A DNA stretch of 64,000 bases from Streptococcus sp. CSL10205-OR2 (GCF_025660655.1 NZ_JAOTIN010000003.1:1-64000); one strand, 5' to 3'. Shown: positions 8,662 through 19,011, counted from the stretch's first letter. Notes: a model not told the origin generated them from the letters alone. Made by a program: numbers and translations.

Positions 8662-9312
8662 ATGACAAAAGACTTGGATAAAACCATTGCTAAGGGTCTC
8701 TTAGAAATTAATGCTGTATTTCTAAGACCTGATGAGCCTTTTACGTGGGCTTCTGGGATTAAAAGCCCTATTTATTGTGATAACCGCTTAACCCTAACCT
8801 CACCAGATGTTAGAACCATAATTGAAGAAGGATTAGTAGAGATTATTAAGTCCCAATTTCCAAGCTGTGAAGTATTAATGGGAACCAGTACAGCTGGGAT
8901 TGCCCATGCTGCCATTGTTGGGCATCTCATGAATCTACCAATGGGTTATGTGAGAGGCTCAGCTAAAGGACACGGTCGAACAAATCAGATCGAAGGAAAA
9001 TTAGTGCCAGGACAAAAAGTAGTGGTGATTGAAGATTTAATCTCAACAGCTGGTTCAGCCATTGATACCGTTAATGTTTTAAGAGAATTTGGCGCAGATG
9101 TCTTAGGCATTGCTAGTATCTTTACCTATGGCATGTCAAAAGCAGACGAGCGCTTGCAAGAAAACCAAGTGATTAATCATAGTCTTTCCAACCTTGATGT
9201 GTTACTAGATGTTGCTGTTGATCAAACAGTTATTACACCAGAACAAAAAGAAAAGATTATTACTTTTAGAAACAACCCAACAGATGATTCATGGATGAAA
9301 GGAAACAACTAA
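8662..9312 (+). CDS. pyrE: Orotate phosphoribosyltransferase
   Basis: Converts orotate and PRPP to OMP, the step before PyrF. The protein is 216 residues; the PRPP-binding motif VVVIEDLISTAGSA and a GSAKGHGRTNQIEG flexible loop are clear. Two ATGs sit in tandem (8659 and 8662). The second is seven bases from AAAGGAGG and is preferred. The gap after pyrF is only 13 bp, so the two are cotranscribed. Confidence 0.96.
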   Translation: MTKDLDKTIAKGLLEINAVFLRPDEPFTWASGIKSPIYCDNRLTLTSPDVRTIIEEGLVEIIKSQFPSCEVLMGTSTAGIAHAAIVGHLMNLPMGYVRGSAKGHGRTNQIEGKLVPGQKVVVIEDLISTAGSAIDTVNVLREFGADVLGIASIFTYGMSKADERLQENQVINHSLSNLDVLLDVAVDQTVITPEQKEKIITFRNNPTDDSWMKGNN

Positions 9313-9315
9313 ACA

Positions 9316-10245
9316 ATGACAGACATCAGAAACCTTATCAATATTACTGATTTAACCGTAGCAGAAATTGATCAATTAATCGCCACAGCAGATGATATTG
9401 TCGAAAATCCTAAAGACTATCAAAGCATTTGTGCGCACAAAAAATTGGCTACTCTCTTTTTTGAACCAAGTACAAGAACAAGATTAAGTTTTGAAGCAGC
9501 TATGTTAGAGCTTGGTGGTAGCATTCTTGGTTTTTCATCTGCTGACTCAAGTTCAGCGGCTAAAGGAGAAAGCGTTAGTGATACGATTCAAACAGTGGGT
9601 TGCTATGCAGAAATTATTGCCATGCGTCATCCAAAAGAAGGAGCTCCTATCGTTGCTTCACAAAGAACAACTGTTCCTATTATCAATGCTGGTGATGGAG
9701 GGCATTTCCATCCAACACAAACTCTAACAGACCTTTTAACCATCAAACGTAAAAAAGGTAGACTTTCAGATATGACAGTTGGTGTTTGTGGTGACTTGAA
9801 ATTTGGTCGTACCGTTCACTCACTGATTGAAGCCATGCTTCGTTATCCTAACGTTAAATTTGTCCTTATCTCTCCACAAGAACTACAGGTTCCTGATTAC
9901 ATGAAAGAAAAGATGACGCAAGCAGGGGCCCAGTGGACTGAAGTTGAAAAATTAGAAGATGCTATGGGCTCTCTTGATATTCTTTACATGACACGCGTGC
10001 AAAAAGAACGTTTCTTTAATGAAGCAGACTACATTAGATTAAAAGATAGCTACATTCTTGATTTGGAAAAATTACAAGCAGCCAAAGAAGATTTAACCAT
10101 TTTACACCCACTACCAAGGGTTAATGAAATTTCTGTTGAAGTCGACAAAGATCCAAGAGCAGCATATTTCTTCCAAGCTTTGTGTGGGAAACATATTCGA
10201 ATGGCATTGATTTTATTCTTATTAGGCATTGAGAAAAAAGCATAA
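9316..10245 (+). CDS. pyrB: Aspartate carbamoyltransferase, catalytic chain
   Basis: Condenses carbamoyl phosphate with L-aspartate, the first committed pyrimidine step. It is 309 residues with the carbamoyl-phosphate loop [13 protein letters not shown] and the C-terminal HPLPRVNEI aspartate-binding segment. It starts 3 bp after pyrE with AAAGGA upstream. With PyrI next door it probably forms a dodecameric, allosteric ATCase rather than the bare catalytic trimer usual in streptococci. carAB, pyrR and pyrP are not in this window. Confidence 0.96.
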   Translation: MTDIRNLINITDLTVAEIDQLIATADDIVENPKDYQSICAHKKLATLFFEPSTRTRLSFEAAMLELGGSILGFSSADSSSAAKGESVSDTIQTVGCYAEIIAMRHPKEGAPIVASQRTTVPIINAGDGGHFHPTQTLTDLLTIKRKKGRLSDMTVGVCGDLKFGRTVHSLIEAMLRYPNVKFVLISPQELQVPDYMKEKMTQAGAQWTEVEKLEDAMGSLDILYMTRVQKERFFNEADYIRLKDSYILDLEKLQAAKEDLTILHPLPRVNEISVEVDKDPRAAYFFQALCGKHIRMALILFLLGIEKKA

Positions 10246-10273
10246 GTAGCAATAGATATTAAGGAGAGAGATG

Positions 10274-10696
10274 ATGAATATTGATGGAATTAGAACAGGC
10301 ATTGTGTTGGATCATATCAAATCAGGAAAAAGCATGGAAATTTATGACTTGTTAAAATTAGATAAATTATCTTGCGGTGTTGCCGTTATTCAACGTGTGA
10401 TGAGCACCAAATATGGTCGCAAAGATATTATCAAGATTGATGAAGATATTCCTTTAGATTTTGATGTTCTAGGCTATATTGATAATAATATTACTGTTAA
10501 CCGTATTAAAGAAGGAAAATTAGAAGAAAAAGTACATCTTTCTTTACCAGAATCTCTGACAGATGTTATCAAGTGTAAAAACCCTCGTTGTATCACATCG
10601 ATTGAACAAGAAATCGTTCAACAATTTAAGTTGGTCAATAAAGACCAAAAGGTTTATCGTTGTGTCTACTGTGATGCTGAACAAGTAACAGCGTAA
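10274..10696 (+). CDS. pyrI: Aspartate carbamoyltransferase regulatory chain
   Basis: About 140 residues (ATG at 10274, or 10271 as an alternative; AAGGAGAG lies just upstream). An N-terminal nucleotide-binding allosteric domain precedes a zinc domain with four cysteines in the pattern CX4C-X23-CX2C (Cys101, 106, 130 and 133 from the second ATG). In PyrI proteins these cysteines bind the zinc that contacts PyrB. The segment KLDKLSCGVAVIQRVMSTK matches the effector domain. From general knowledge PyrI is common in enterobacteria, archaea and clostridia but not in well-studied streptococci. Confidence 0.93.
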   Translation: MNIDGIRTGIVLDHIKSGKSMEIYDLLKLDKLSCGVAVIQRVMSTKYGRKDIIKIDEDIPLDFDVLGYIDNNITVNRIKEGKLEEKVHLSLPESLTDVIKCKNPRCITSIEQEIVQQFKLVNKDQKVYRCVYCDAEQVTA

Positions 10697-10717
10697 TCAA
10701 AAACAGAACAAATCTTT

Positions 10718-10744
10718 AATCACTAGTTTTGCCTAGTGATTTTT
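10718..10744 (+). terminator. Intrinsic terminator of the pyr operon
   Basis: AATCACTAG (10718-10726) pairs with CTAGTGATT (10733-10741) and is followed by a T run. Confidence 0.85.
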
Positions 10745-10790
10745 CATTGTCAAATTCTTAAAATTTTTTGCAGAAAAAATGAAATTTTCA

Positions 10791-10806
10791 TGATATGATA
10801 GTAACA
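10791..10806 (+). promoter_or_regulatory. Extended -10 promoter of fau giving a leaderless mRNA
   Basis: TGATATGAT (10791-10799) is an extended -10 element. The next six bases are AGTAAC and the ATG begins at 10806, exactly where +1 is expected. There is no Shine-Dalgarno sequence, so the transcript should begin at the A of the start codon. Confidence 0.65.
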
Positions 10807-11345
10807 TGACAAAAAAATTATGGCGACAAGAGATGATTGCTCAATTAAAACAACAAGATCCTTTGTTAAAAAAACAAACAGATCAACAGTTGTTAGCACA
10901 ATTAATAACTCTGAAAGATTACAAAAAAGCAAAAACAATTGCGACCTATCTCTCTTTTGATTTTGAATACAATACGTCTTTAGTCATTGACCAAGCGCAT
11001 AAGGATGGAAAAAGAGTACTTGTTCCCAAAATCATGTCAAAAGGAGAAATGATTTTTGTGCCTTACGATGACAATGACCTTTCCTTGTCATCTTTTGGTG
11101 TACGAGAACCAAATAGTCATGAAGCCATCTTAAAAAATGAGATTGATTTGATACATGTTCCAGGTCTTATTTTCAATCATAACGGTTATCGCATTGGTTA
11201 TGGCGGTGGTTTTTACGATCGCTATCTAAAGGATTATGAGGGAGCAACTGTCGCTACGATTTATCAATATCAACTGAAGGAATTTGATCCAGAAAGTCAC
11301 GATATAGCTGTTAGAAAGGTACTAATAGATGAAACAAATGATTAA
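10806..11345 (+). CDS. fau: 5-formyltetrahydrofolate cyclo-ligase
   Basis: ATP-dependent conversion of 5-formyl-THF to 5,10-methenyl-THF in one-carbon metabolism. The 179 residues have family length, a basic N-terminus (MTKKLWRQ) that contributes to nucleotide binding, and the signature RIGYGGGFYDRYL. The ATG sits directly behind an extended -10 with no ribosome binding site, suggesting leaderless translation. The 3' end overlaps the rhomboid gene by 17 bp, so the two are cotranscribed and probably translationally coupled. Confidence 0.92.
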   Translation: MTKKLWRQEMIAQLKQQDPLLKKQTDQQLLAQLITLKDYKKAKTIATYLSFDFEYNTSLVIDQAHKDGKRVLVPKIMSKGEMIFVPYDDNDLSLSSFGVREPNSHEAILKNEIDLIHVPGLIFNHNGYRIGYGGGFYDRYLKDYEGATVATIYQYQLKEFDPESHDIAVRKVLIDETND

Positions 11346-12018
11346 AAACTACCCCGTCACTAGTTTTTTACTGGCAGTGACAATTATTATTTTTTTGGTA
11401 ATGCAACTCCTTTATTTAGGGCAAGCAGAGAGTTTTCAAGCCATTTTTAGTTTTGGTGGCATGTATGGCGATTACGTCATAATGTTTCCAAGTCAATTAT
11501 GGCGTCTTGTAACACCAATTTTTGTGCATATCGGTTGGGAACATTTTGCTTTAAATAGCATCACTTTATTTTTCCTAGGTAGAATAACAGAACCTCTGTT
11601 TGGTTCGGCTAAGTTTTTAATCTTATATCTTTTATCCGGTATCATGGGAAATGTGTTGGCTATGGTTTTGACGCCAGATGTTATTGTTGCAGGAGCATCA
11701 ACATCATTATTTGGACTTTTTGCGGCTGTTGCTTTGGTTGGTCATTATGGTATCAATCCCTACCTCAAACAACTAGGTCAAAATTATAAATTATTAATTG
11801 GTATCAACTTGTTATTTAATCTTTTTATGCCAGGAATCAGCATAGAAGGCCACTTGGGAGGAGCTCTTGGTGGTGTTATCATGGCTATTTTTTTAACTAC
11901 AAGAGTAGAAGGAGAACTTTTTCCTAAATATCAGAGAATTCTTGCTTTTATAGTTTATTTCTTGATTCTTGCTTTCTTGTTATTTTATGCTTTTGGCAGA
12001 TCTTATTCTTTATTTTAA
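11329..12018 (+). CDS. gluP: Rhomboid family intramembrane serine protease
   Basis: A 229-residue polytopic membrane protein with six or so hydrophobic segments. The catalytic Ser124 lies in GASTSLFGL and His175 in EGHLGGALGG, and the HxGWEHFALN loop motif lies near residue 70, all typical of S54 rhomboids. It begins inside the 3' end of fau in another frame. It lacks the TPR tail of Bacillus GluP. Substrates are unknown; membrane-protein processing is the family role. Confidence 0.9.
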   Translation: MKQMIKNYPVTSFLLAVTIIIFLVMQLLYLGQAESFQAIFSFGGMYGDYVIMFPSQLWRLVTPIFVHIGWEHFALNSITLFFLGRITEPLFGSAKFLILYLLSGIMGNVLAMVLTPDVIVAGASTSLFGLFAAVALVGHYGINPYLKQLGQNYKLLIGINLLFNLFMPGISIEGHLGGALGGVIMAIFLTTRVEGELFPKYQRILAFIVYFLILAFLLFYAFGRSYSLF

Positions 12019-12021
12019 TAT

Positions 12022-12056
12022 TAAAAAGACAGGTATCTTATCATACCTGTCTTTTA
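12022..12056. terminator. Bidirectional terminator between the rhomboid gene and galU
   Basis: AAAAGACAGGTAT (12024-12036) pairs with ATACCTGTCTTTT (12043-12055). A and T runs on both flanks allow termination of both convergent transcripts. Confidence 0.85.
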
Positions 12057-12066
12057 ATTGGTAGTG

Positions 12067-12966
12067 TTATTTTTTGGTTTGATTTTCTTGTTCTAATTTT
12101 TTACCTAAATCAATCAAATAACGTTTTAAATCATCTTTGACTTGAGGATGTCTTAAAGCGTAGTCAATAGACGTTTTCATGAAACCAAATTTATCACCGA
12201 CATCATAGCGTTTCCCTGTGAACTGACGGGCAAAAACACGTTGTGTTTTGTTAAGTTTATCAATAGCATCGGTCAGTTGGATTTCATTTCCAGCGCCAGG
12301 TTCTTGTGTTTCAAGAATATCAAAAATTTCTGGTGTTAAAAGGTAACGTCCAATAATCGCTAAATCACTTGGGGCATCTTCTGGTTTAGGTTTTTCGACA
12401 AAAGTATCGACACTATATAAACCATTAACCCCTTTACCTTGAGGGGCAATGACACCGTAGTTTGAAACCTCTTCGTGTGGAACTTTCATGACAGCAAGGG
12501 TAGCCGCATGAGTGGACTCATAATCATTGATGAGTTGCTTGGTTAGTGGAATGTCATCTTCCATTAAATCATCTCCAAGCATGACAACGAAGGGTTCATT
12601 CCCAACAAAAGCCTTTGCTTGAAGCACAGCATCACCTAAACCTTTTGGATGACTTTGACGAATAAAGTGGAGACGAATACCAGTTGTTTCATCTACTAAT
12701 TTCAAAAGATCTTTCTTTCCTTTTTTTTCAAGATTGTATTCTAATTCAAAATTTGAATCAAAGTGATCTTCAATCGAACGTTTAGATTTTCCCGTTACCA
12801 CTAAAATATCTTCAATACCTGAAGCCAACGCTTCTTCAACAATAAATTGAATGGTTGGTTTATCAACAATAGGAAGCATTTCTTTTGCTAGTGCTTTGGT
12901 TGCGGGTAAAAAACGAGTCCCTAGACCTGCAGCAGGAATAACGGCTTTTCTCACTTTTTTTCTCAT
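12067..12966 (-). CDS. galU: UTP--glucose-1-phosphate uridylyltransferase
   Basis: Makes UDP-glucose for capsule, glycolipid and wall glycans. The 299-residue form starts at the minus-strand ATG at 12966, eight bases after AAGGAG; an upstream in-frame ATG (12993) lacks a site. It shows the nucleotidyltransferase motif [15 protein letters not shown] and the VEKPKP segment. It lies directly behind gpsA, the usual streptococcal pairing, also called hasC in capsule contexts. Confidence 0.95.
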   Translation of the reverse strand: MRKKVRKAVIPAAGLGTRFLPATKALAKEMLPIVDKPTIQFIVEEALASGIEDILVVTGKSKRSIEDHFDSNFELEYNLEKKGKKDLLKLVDETTGIRLHFIRQSHPKGLGDAVLQAKAFVGNEPFVVMLGDDLMEDDIPLTKQLINDYESTHAATLAVMKVPHEEVSNYGVIAPQGKGVNGLYSVDTFVEKPKPEDAPSDLAIIGRYLLTPEIFDILETQEPGAGNEIQLTDAIDKLNKTQRVFARQFTGKRYDVGDKFGFMKTSIDYALRHPQVKDDLKRYLIDLGKKLEQENQTKK

Positions 12967-12986
12967 GTCTTTTTCTCCTTGTCGGG

Positions 12987-14000
12987 TTACCATTCGTTTT
13001 CTGCTCTCATCTCTTTGGACATAATATCAAGAATACTTTCTTTGATATCAACGCCTTCGTAGATTGAACGATAAATAGCAGTTGTAATTGGCATGTAAAC
13101 ATCTAATTCATTGGCCAATTCGTAAGCAACTTTGGTGGTTGAGATTCCTTCAATAACCATTCCCATATTTTTTTCAATATCTTCTAGTTTTTCACCTTTA
13201 CCTAAGGCATTTCCAGCACGCCAGTTTCTAGAGTGGATAGAAGTTCCTGTGACGATTAAATCTCCTACACCAGATAAGCCACTATAAGTGTGAGGATTGG
13301 CACCCATTTTAACCCCTAGACGTGTAATTTCAGCTAATCCGCGAGTAATGATAGCTGCTTTAGCATTGTCACCATAGCCTAATCCCTTTAAGGCTCCTGC
13401 CCCCACGGCAATAATATTCTTAAGCGCACCAGCAGTTTCAACACCAATGACATCGGTGTTGGTATAAAGTCTAAAATAGTGATTGCTAAAGATTGTTTGA
13501 GCATACTGAGCCGCTTTTAAATCTTTAGATGCAGCTGTAATAAGAGTAATATCTCGAACAATTGTTTCTTCAGCATGACTTGGCCCTGAGATAACAACGA
13601 TATCACTTCTTAGATGTTCTGGAATTTCTTCTTCTAAAATGACAGATAAGCGTTCATGAGTTTCTGGTTCCAATCCTTTAGAAGCATGCATCATCACAAC
13701 TTTGTGTTTTAAAACATTAGCCACTTGTTTAGCGACTAATCGTGTTACCTTAGTCGGAACAACAAAAACAATGCCGTCAACATCTTTTAAAGCCTGTTCA
13801 AGATCAGTATAAGCTTTGATGTTTGCATCTAAGACAATATCTTTAAAATAGTGTAGATTCGTGTGATTGGTGTTTATTTCTTCAATTTGTTCAGGAATAT
13901 TTCCCCAAAGCCTCACTTCATGACCATTATCATTAAGCACTTGAGATAATGCTGTTCCCCAAGAACCTGGTCCTAAGACAGCAATTTTTTGTTTAGTCAT
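12987..14000 (-). CDS. gpsA: Glycerol-3-phosphate dehydrogenase [NAD(P)+]
   Basis: Reduces dihydroxyacetone phosphate to sn-glycerol-3-phosphate for phospholipid and teichoic acid synthesis. The 337 residues carry the N-terminal dinucleotide fold GPGSWGTAL, the catalytic Lys region ([13 protein letters not shown]) and the GLAEITRLG substrate helix. It is transcribed with galU. On the minus strand TGTTATAAT (14042-14050) is a good extended -10, and AGGAG precedes the ATG. Confidence 0.95.
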   Translation of the reverse strand: MTKQKIAVLGPGSWGTALSQVLNDNGHEVRLWGNIPEQIEEINTNHTNLHYFKDIVLDANIKAYTDLEQALKDVDGIVFVVPTKVTRLVAKQVANVLKHKVVMMHASKGLEPETHERLSVILEEEIPEHLRSDIVVISGPSHAEETIVRDITLITAASKDLKAAQYAQTIFSNHYFRLYTNTDVIGVETAGALKNIIAVGAGALKGLGYGDNAKAAIITRGLAEITRLGVKMGANPHTYSGLSGVGDLIVTGTSIHSRNWRAGNALGKGEKLEDIEKNMGMVIEGISTTKVAYELANELDVYMPITTAIYRSIYEGVDIKESILDIMSKEMRAENEW

Positions 14001-14041
14001 TTTTTCTCTCCTCTATTAAAACAGGTGATTTTATTATTTTC

Positions 14042-14050
14042 ATTATAACA
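14042..14050 (-). promoter_or_regulatory. Extended -10 promoter of gpsA-galU
   Basis: Read on the minus strand the sequence is TGTTATAAT, about 40 bp upstream of the gpsA ATG. No strong -35 is visible. A plus-strand promoter for the divergent yeiH gene probably lies in 14060-14180 but is not distinct. Confidence 0.5.
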
Positions 14051-14218
14051 AATTATTATAAAAAAGTCTTAATAGCTCGCTAAAAATGAGATCCCAAAGG
14101 GAGAAGTTGTTTAGTCAGTTTACAATAGCCAAAAACTTTATTATAATGAAACTATTCTTTTTTAAGTAAAGAGTTAGAGTTGTTTTTGACTCATTTAACA
14201 AGGATTAAGGAGATTATT

Positions 14219-15244
14219 TTGCGAAACGTTTCAAAAAGAATACCCGGTATCTTATTATGTCTTGTCATGGCTAGTGTCGCTTCGTTTCTAGGAGGACTAG
14301 CCCCTCTAGTGGGAGCCCCAGTATTTGCTATTTTTATCGGGATGATTTTAAACATCTTTTATAAACCGTCTGATAATATCCAAATTGGTGTCAGATATAC
14401 ATCCAAATTTATTCTTCAATTGGCTGTTATTCTATTGGGATTTGGCTTGAATTTATCTCAAGTTTTAGCTGTTGGAAAAAGCTCACTCCCGATTATTCTT
14501 TCTACGATAACCGCTTCTTTAGTCATTGCTTCTTTGTTACAAAAAGCCTTAAAACTAGATGTTAACACAGCTACCCTGGTAGGTGTTGGCTCATCTATTT
14601 GTGGAGGCTCTGCTATTGCAGCGACAGCACCTGTTATAGAAGCAGATGATCATGACATCGCGCAAGCCATTTCCGTCATTTTTCTATTTAATATTTTAGC
14701 GGCGCTTATTTTCCCAACTTTAGGTGAAATGATTGGTTTATCAAATGATGGGTTTGCCATATTTGCAGGAACAGCTGTTAATGACACCTCTTCAGTAACA
14801 GCAACCGCTACAGCTTGGGATGGGATTCATGGTTCAAATACTTTGGACGGGGCCACTGTTGTTAAACTAACAAGAACATTAGCAATTATTCCAATCACCT
14901 TATTTTTATCGTTTTATCGTTTGCGTAATAATCAAGCTAACAGTCAAGTTAAACAACAAGGGCCTAAAATCAGTAAAATCTTTCCTATGTTTATCATTTA
15001 CTTTATTTTAGCGTCCTTATTAACAACCATTTTGACACAGGTGGGCATTAATCCAAGTATTTTTAACCCGCTTAAACAGTTATCCAAATTCTTTATTGTC
15101 ATGGCTATGGCAGCAATTGGTCTTAATACACACTTAATTAAATTAATAAAAACGGGTAAACAGGCTATTATTTTAGGGGCTTGTTGTTGGATTGCCATCA
15201 CCTTGGTGAGTTTAGGAATGCAACACCTCTTTCATCTTTGGTAA
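14219..15244 (+). CDS. YeiH/UPF0324-family putative sulfate exporter membrane protein
   Basis: A 341-residue integral membrane protein with about ten hydrophobic helices and the family-typical segment [21 protein letters not shown]. The start is TTG at 14219, six bases after TAAGGAG; an upstream in-frame TTG at 14180 has no site. Members are annotated as putative sulfate/sulfonate exporters, but the substrate is not settled. The gene stands alone, with a terminator after it. Confidence 0.85.
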   Translation: MRNVSKRIPGILLCLVMASVASFLGGLAPLVGAPVFAIFIGMILNIFYKPSDNIQIGVRYTSKFILQLAVILLGFGLNLSQVLAVGKSSLPIILSTITASLVIASLLQKALKLDVNTATLVGVGSSICGGSAIAATAPVIEADDHDIAQAISVIFLFNILAALIFPTLGEMIGLSNDGFAIFAGTAVNDTSSVTATATAWDGIHGSNTLDGATVVKLTRTLAIIPITLFLSFYRLRNNQANSQVKQQGPKISKIFPMFIIYFILASLLTTILTQVGINPSIFNPLKQLSKFFIVMAMAAIGLNTHLIKLIKTGKQAIILGACCWIAITLVSLGMQHLFHLW

Positions 15245-15267
15245 GTTATTTTAACCTTTTGACATTT

Positions 15268-15306
15268 TAAAAAAGAGAGTCTTCTATAAAAAGGGCTCTC
15301 TTTTTA
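15268..15306 (+). terminator. Intrinsic terminator after the yeiH-like gene
   Basis: AAAAGAGAG (15271-15279) pairs with CTCTCTTTT (15296-15304), and further T's follow. Confidence 0.8.
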
Positions 15307-15339
15307 TAGTGTTAGCAACAATGAAAATTGTTCTGCTTA

Positions 15340-15367
15340 TTAGACTTTTAGCAATAATTATTATAAA
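15340..15367 (+). promoter_or_regulatory. Probable promoter of the ABC exporter operon
   Basis: TTAGAC (15340-15345) and TATAAA (15362-15367) are 16 bp apart. A start near 15374 would give a leader of about 70 nt that contains the hairpin at 15400-15419. Confidence 0.4.
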
Positions 15368-15399
15368 ATAAATAATAAATAGAAAGAAACTAGAACAAT

Positions 15400-15430
15400 C
15401 AGTGGGCTAAAACTCACTGCTCTTATTTTT
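15400..15430 (+). terminator. Possible leader attenuator of the ABC exporter operon
   Basis: CAGTGGG (15400-15406) can pair with CTCACTG (15413-15419). The sequence then reads CTCTTA followed by TTTTT, a weak intrinsic terminator just upstream of the ribosome binding site. PatAB overexpression in pneumococcus has been tied to disruption of such a leader terminator; applying that here is inference. Confidence 0.4.
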
Positions 15431-15444
15431 ATAAAGGAGACAAG

Positions 15445-17157
15445 ATGATATTTAAAGCCATTATGAAATACAAATGGTATGCTTTAGCTTCTGTTTTGAT
15501 GGTTTTAGGAATTGTGACTAACTCTTTATTGCAGCCTAGATTTATGAAATCTATCCTTACAGCCTTACTCACAGAAGATTACGATAAAATAACATCTGTT
15601 GGTATTATTTTATTGGTCATTGCCTTACTAGGACTATTATCAGGAGTGGTTAATACGATTTTGGCAGCCAAGATTGCTCAAGGCGTTTCAGCAGATATAA
15701 GAGAAGCTACCTTTCGTAAAATCCAGACGTTTTCTTATGCTAATGTCGAGTCATTTAATGCTGGAAATCTCGTCGTTAGAATGACTAATGATGTTAATCA
15801 AATCCAAAATTTGATGATGATGCTTTTTCAAGTTCTTTTAAGAATGCCCTTGATGTTTTTAGGCTCCTTTATTCTTGCCTTAGATACCCTTCCAAGATTA
15901 TGGTGGATTTTAGTGTTAATGGTTGTGATTATTGCAACGATCATGGGAATCATCATGAGTTTAATGGGGCCAAGATTTGGCAAATTTCAAAAATTAATGG
16001 ACAAGATAAATGGTATTGCAAAAGAAAATCTTCGTGGTGCTAGAGTGGTAAAATCATTCGTTCAAGAAGAATCACAATACAATAAATTCAAGGAAAAATC
16101 AGATGATCTACTAGAGTTGAATTTGTTTATTGGTTACGGTTTTTCCATCATGCAACCGGCCCTCATGTTCGTTTCTTATATGGCAATTTTCGTGGCTATT
16201 TATATGGTATCAACCTTTGTTGAGAGTGACCCAGAAGTCATTGGTAGTGTTGCCACCTTTATGACCTATATGATGCAAATCATGTTTACTATTATTATGG
16301 TAGGTTTCATGGGGATGCAAGCCAGCCGTGCCTTCATTTCTATTAAGCGTATCAAAGAAATTTTAGCTACTCAACCAGCCATGACATTTGAAGACGTTGA
16401 AGATGTGGACTTATCAGGTAGTGTGCTCTTTGAAGATGTTACCTTTACTTATCCAAAAGACACTAATCCGACTTTGAAAAATGTCAGTTTTGCCATTTCA
16501 AAAGGGCAAATGGTTGGGATTGTCGGTGCTACCGGCTCAGGAAAATCAACCCTAGCTCAGTTGATTGCTAGATTATTTGATCCTGAAAAAGGCCGTGTTT
16601 TAATCGGTGGTCATGACATTAAAACAATCAATGAAAAAAACTTACGAGAAACAGTATCCATTGTTTTACAAAAAGCGATTTTGTTTAGTGGAACCATTGC
16701 CGATAATTTAAGACAAGGAAATCCTTCAGCAGATAATCATGCCCTTGAAAGAGCAGCAAGCATTGCTCAAGCGCAAGAATTTATCGATCGGATGCCTGAG
16801 CATTATGAGAGTATGGTTGAAGAAAGAGGGAATAATTTCTCTGGTGGTCAAAAACAAAGAATGAGTATTGCAAGAGGTGTGATTGGTAATCCAAAAGTTC
16901 TCATCTTAGATGATTCCACGTCAGCACTTGATGCCAAATCAGAAAAATTGGTGCAAGAAGCTTTAAACAATGAATTAAAAGACACCACAACCATTATGAT
17001 TGCTCAAAAGATTAGTTCAGTCATTAAGGCCGATCAGATATTCGTTTTAGATAATGGTGTTCTCATTGGTCAAGGCACTCACTCAGAGTTAGTGGCAACT
17101 AATGCTATTTATCGCGAAATTTATGAAACACAAAAAGGTCAGGAGGAGAATCAATGA
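15445..17157 (+). CDS. patA: Heterodimeric multidrug ABC exporter subunit, PatA-like (degenerate nucleotide site)
   Basis: A 570-residue half-transporter with an N-terminal six-helix exporter domain and a C-terminal ATPase. The Walker A is GATGSGKS (361-368) and the signature is intact (SGGQ, 466-469). Walker B ends LDDS, so Asp490 replaces the catalytic Glu, and the H-loop has Gln521 (IAQK) instead of His. That pattern marks the subunit carrying the non-hydrolytic site of a heterodimer. AAAGGAG precedes the ATG, and the 3' end overlaps the partner gene by 4 bp. Drug or dye efflux is the family role; the substrate is not shown. Confidence 0.85.
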   Translation: MIFKAIMKYKWYALASVLMVLGIVTNSLLQPRFMKSILTALLTEDYDKITSVGIILLVIALLGLLSGVVNTILAAKIAQGVSADIREATFRKIQTFSYANVESFNAGNLVVRMTNDVNQIQNLMMMLFQVLLRMPLMFLGSFILALDTLPRLWWILVLMVVIIATIMGIIMSLMGPRFGKFQKLMDKINGIAKENLRGARVVKSFVQEESQYNKFKEKSDDLLELNLFIGYGFSIMQPALMFVSYMAIFVAIYMVSTFVESDPEVIGSVATFMTYMMQIMFTIIMVGFMGMQASRAFISIKRIKEILATQPAMTFEDVEDVDLSGSVLFEDVTFTYPKDTNPTLKNVSFAISKGQMVGIVGATGSGKSTLAQLIARLFDPEKGRVLIGGHDIKTINEKNLRETVSIVLQKAILFSGTIADNLRQGNPSADNHALERAASIAQAQEFIDRMPEHYESMVEERGNNFSGGQKQRMSIARGVIGNPKVLILDDSTSALDAKSEKLVQEALNNELKDTTTIMIAQKISSVIKADQIFVLDNGVLIGQGTHSELVATNAIYREIYETQKGQEENQ

Positions 17158-18950
17158 AAACAGCTCGTTTTTTCTGGTATTATTTTAAAAAATACCGTTT
17201 ATCCTTTCTTCTTATTTTCTTGGCCATTGTTGTTTCAACCTACTTACGCGTACAAGCCCCTATTTTTCTAGGGCAATCCTTAACAGAACTAGGGCAATGG
17301 ACCCAAGATTATTTTGAAGCAAAAGCGGTTAGCCAAGCGACAGGTCAAGCCTTTGTTGAACCTAGCAAAGCCCCATTTTTATCCGTTATGTGGTACCTCT
17401 TTTTAACCTATGTTTTTACAGCGGTTTCCACCTTGATTTACACATTAGTCTTCACGAGAATTGTTGCCTATTCAACGAGTAGTATGAGAAAAGGTCTTTT
17501 TGGCAAATTAGAAAAGTTAACCATTGCCTTTTTTGATCAACATAAAGATGGTGATATTTTATCGCGTTTTACCAGTGATTTGGATAACATTCAAAACTCT
17601 CTAAATCAAAGCATGACCCAAGTTGTGTCCAATATTGCCTTTTATATCGGTTTGGTTTGGATGATGTATACGCAAAACGTCAAACTTGCTTTAGTGACTA
17701 TGATGTCAACACCAATTGCTATCATCGTTTTATTTATCATTATTAGAAAAGCCAGAAAATACACTGATCTCCAGCAAGAAGAGGTTAGTCAACTCAATGC
17801 TTATATGGATGAAAAAATTTCTGGTCAAAAAGCTATTATTGTTCAAGGCTTACAAGAAGATACTATTAGTGGCTTTACAGAGCTAAATGACCGTGTTCGT
17901 CGTGCAACCTTTAAAGGAAGATTGTTTGCCGGCTTACTATTTCCTGTGATGAATGGCTTTAGTTTGTTCAATACAGCAACAGTCATTTTTCTTGGGTCAA
18001 CCATTGTTTTAAATGATGTGAGTCTCACAAGAGCTGCGGCTTTAGGGTTACTGGTGACTTTTGTTCAATACTCACAACAATACTATCAGCCTATCATGCA
18101 AGTTTCATCAAGCTGGGCAGAATTACAGTTAGCCTTTACGGGTGCTTCAAGAATTCAAGAAATGTTTGATGAGACTGAAGAAGTGAAGCCCCAAAATGCG
18201 CCTCAGTTTACCGAGTTAAAAGAGGAAGTGACGATTAATCATGTGGATTTTGGTTATCTTCCAGGACAAAAAGTCTTATCTGATGTTACCATATCAGCAC
18301 CTAAAGGGAAGATGATTGCTGTTGTTGGACCAACCGGTTCTGGTAAGACTACCATCATGAACCTGCTTAATCGGTTTTATGATGTCGATGGCGGTTATAT
18401 CGCTTTTGACGGTAGAGATATTAGAGAATATGATTTAGATAGTCTGAGACAAAATGTCGGTATCGTGCTACAGGAATCCGTCTTATTCAGTGGCACCATT
18501 GCTGAAAATATCGCCTTTGGTGTGCCAGATGCTAGTCAAGAAATGATTGAAACAGCAGCGCGTGCTACCCATATCCATGAATTCATTGAAAGTTTGCCGG
18601 ATAAATACCAAACGATGGTGAGTGATAGTGATAATATTTTTTCAACGGGTCAAAAACAACTGATTTCCATTGCGAGAACCTTGTTGACAGACCCTCAAGT
18701 CCTCATCTTGGATGAAGCAACATCAAATGTTGATACGGTAACTGAAAGTAAAATTCAAAAAGCGATGGAAACTGTTATTGCTGGACGAACTAGTTTTGTC
18801 ATTGCTCATCGTCTTAAAACCATCCTAAATGCTGACAACATTATTGTCTTAAAAGACGGTCAAGTTATCGAGCAGGGCAATCATCATCAATTACTAAAAG
18901 AAAAAGGTTTCTACGCTGAACTTTATCACAATCAATTTGTCTTTGAATAA
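17154..18950 (+). CDS. patB: Heterodimeric multidrug ABC exporter subunit, PatB-like
   Basis: A 598-residue partner half-transporter. The membrane domain is followed by Walker A GPTGSGKT (from residue 392), a complete Walker B (LDEATS) and an IAHRL H-loop. Its signature is degenerate, STGQ (497-500), in place of SGGQ. Together with PatA's intact signature this rebuilds one active and one inactive ATP site. The start codon lies in the ATGA overlap with patA, so translation is coupled. The patA/patB naming rests on length, order and motifs. Confidence 0.86.
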   Translation: MKTARFFWYYFKKYRLSFLLIFLAIVVSTYLRVQAPIFLGQSLTELGQWTQDYFEAKAVSQATGQAFVEPSKAPFLSVMWYLFLTYVFTAVSTLIYTLVFTRIVAYSTSSMRKGLFGKLEKLTIAFFDQHKDGDILSRFTSDLDNIQNSLNQSMTQVVSNIAFYIGLVWMMYTQNVKLALVTMMSTPIAIIVLFIIIRKARKYTDLQQEEVSQLNAYMDEKISGQKAIIVQGLQEDTISGFTELNDRVRRATFKGRLFAGLLFPVMNGFSLFNTATVIFLGSTIVLNDVSLTRAAALGLLVTFVQYSQQYYQPIMQVSSSWAELQLAFTGASRIQEMFDETEEVKPQNAPQFTELKEEVTINHVDFGYLPGQKVLSDVTISAPKGKMIAVVGPTGSGKTTIMNLLNRFYDVDGGYIAFDGRDIREYDLDSLRQNVGIVLQESVLFSGTIAENIAFGVPDASQEMIETAARATHIHEFIESLPDKYQTMVSDSDNIFSTGQKQLISIARTLLTDPQVLILDEATSNVDTVTESKIQKAMETVIAGRTSFVIAHRLKTILNADNIIVLKDGQVIEQGNHHQLLKEKGFYAELYHNQFVFE

Positions 18951-18961
18951 TAATCAAAATT

Positions 18962-18992
18962 AAGGGTTGTCTATTTAAGATGACTCTTTTTT
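18962..18992 (+). terminator. Intrinsic terminator after the ABC exporter operon
   Basis: AAGGGTTGTC pairs with GATGACTCTT, with G-U pairs, and a T run follows. Confidence 0.65.
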
Positions 18993-19011
18993 GTGGAGAT
19001 TAGTCTTGATT

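Noticed and set aside
14219..14236. cre-like GAAACGTTTC at the start of the yeiH-like gene
   Set aside because: It lies inside the coding start and lacks the flanking TG of the cre consensus; probably chance.
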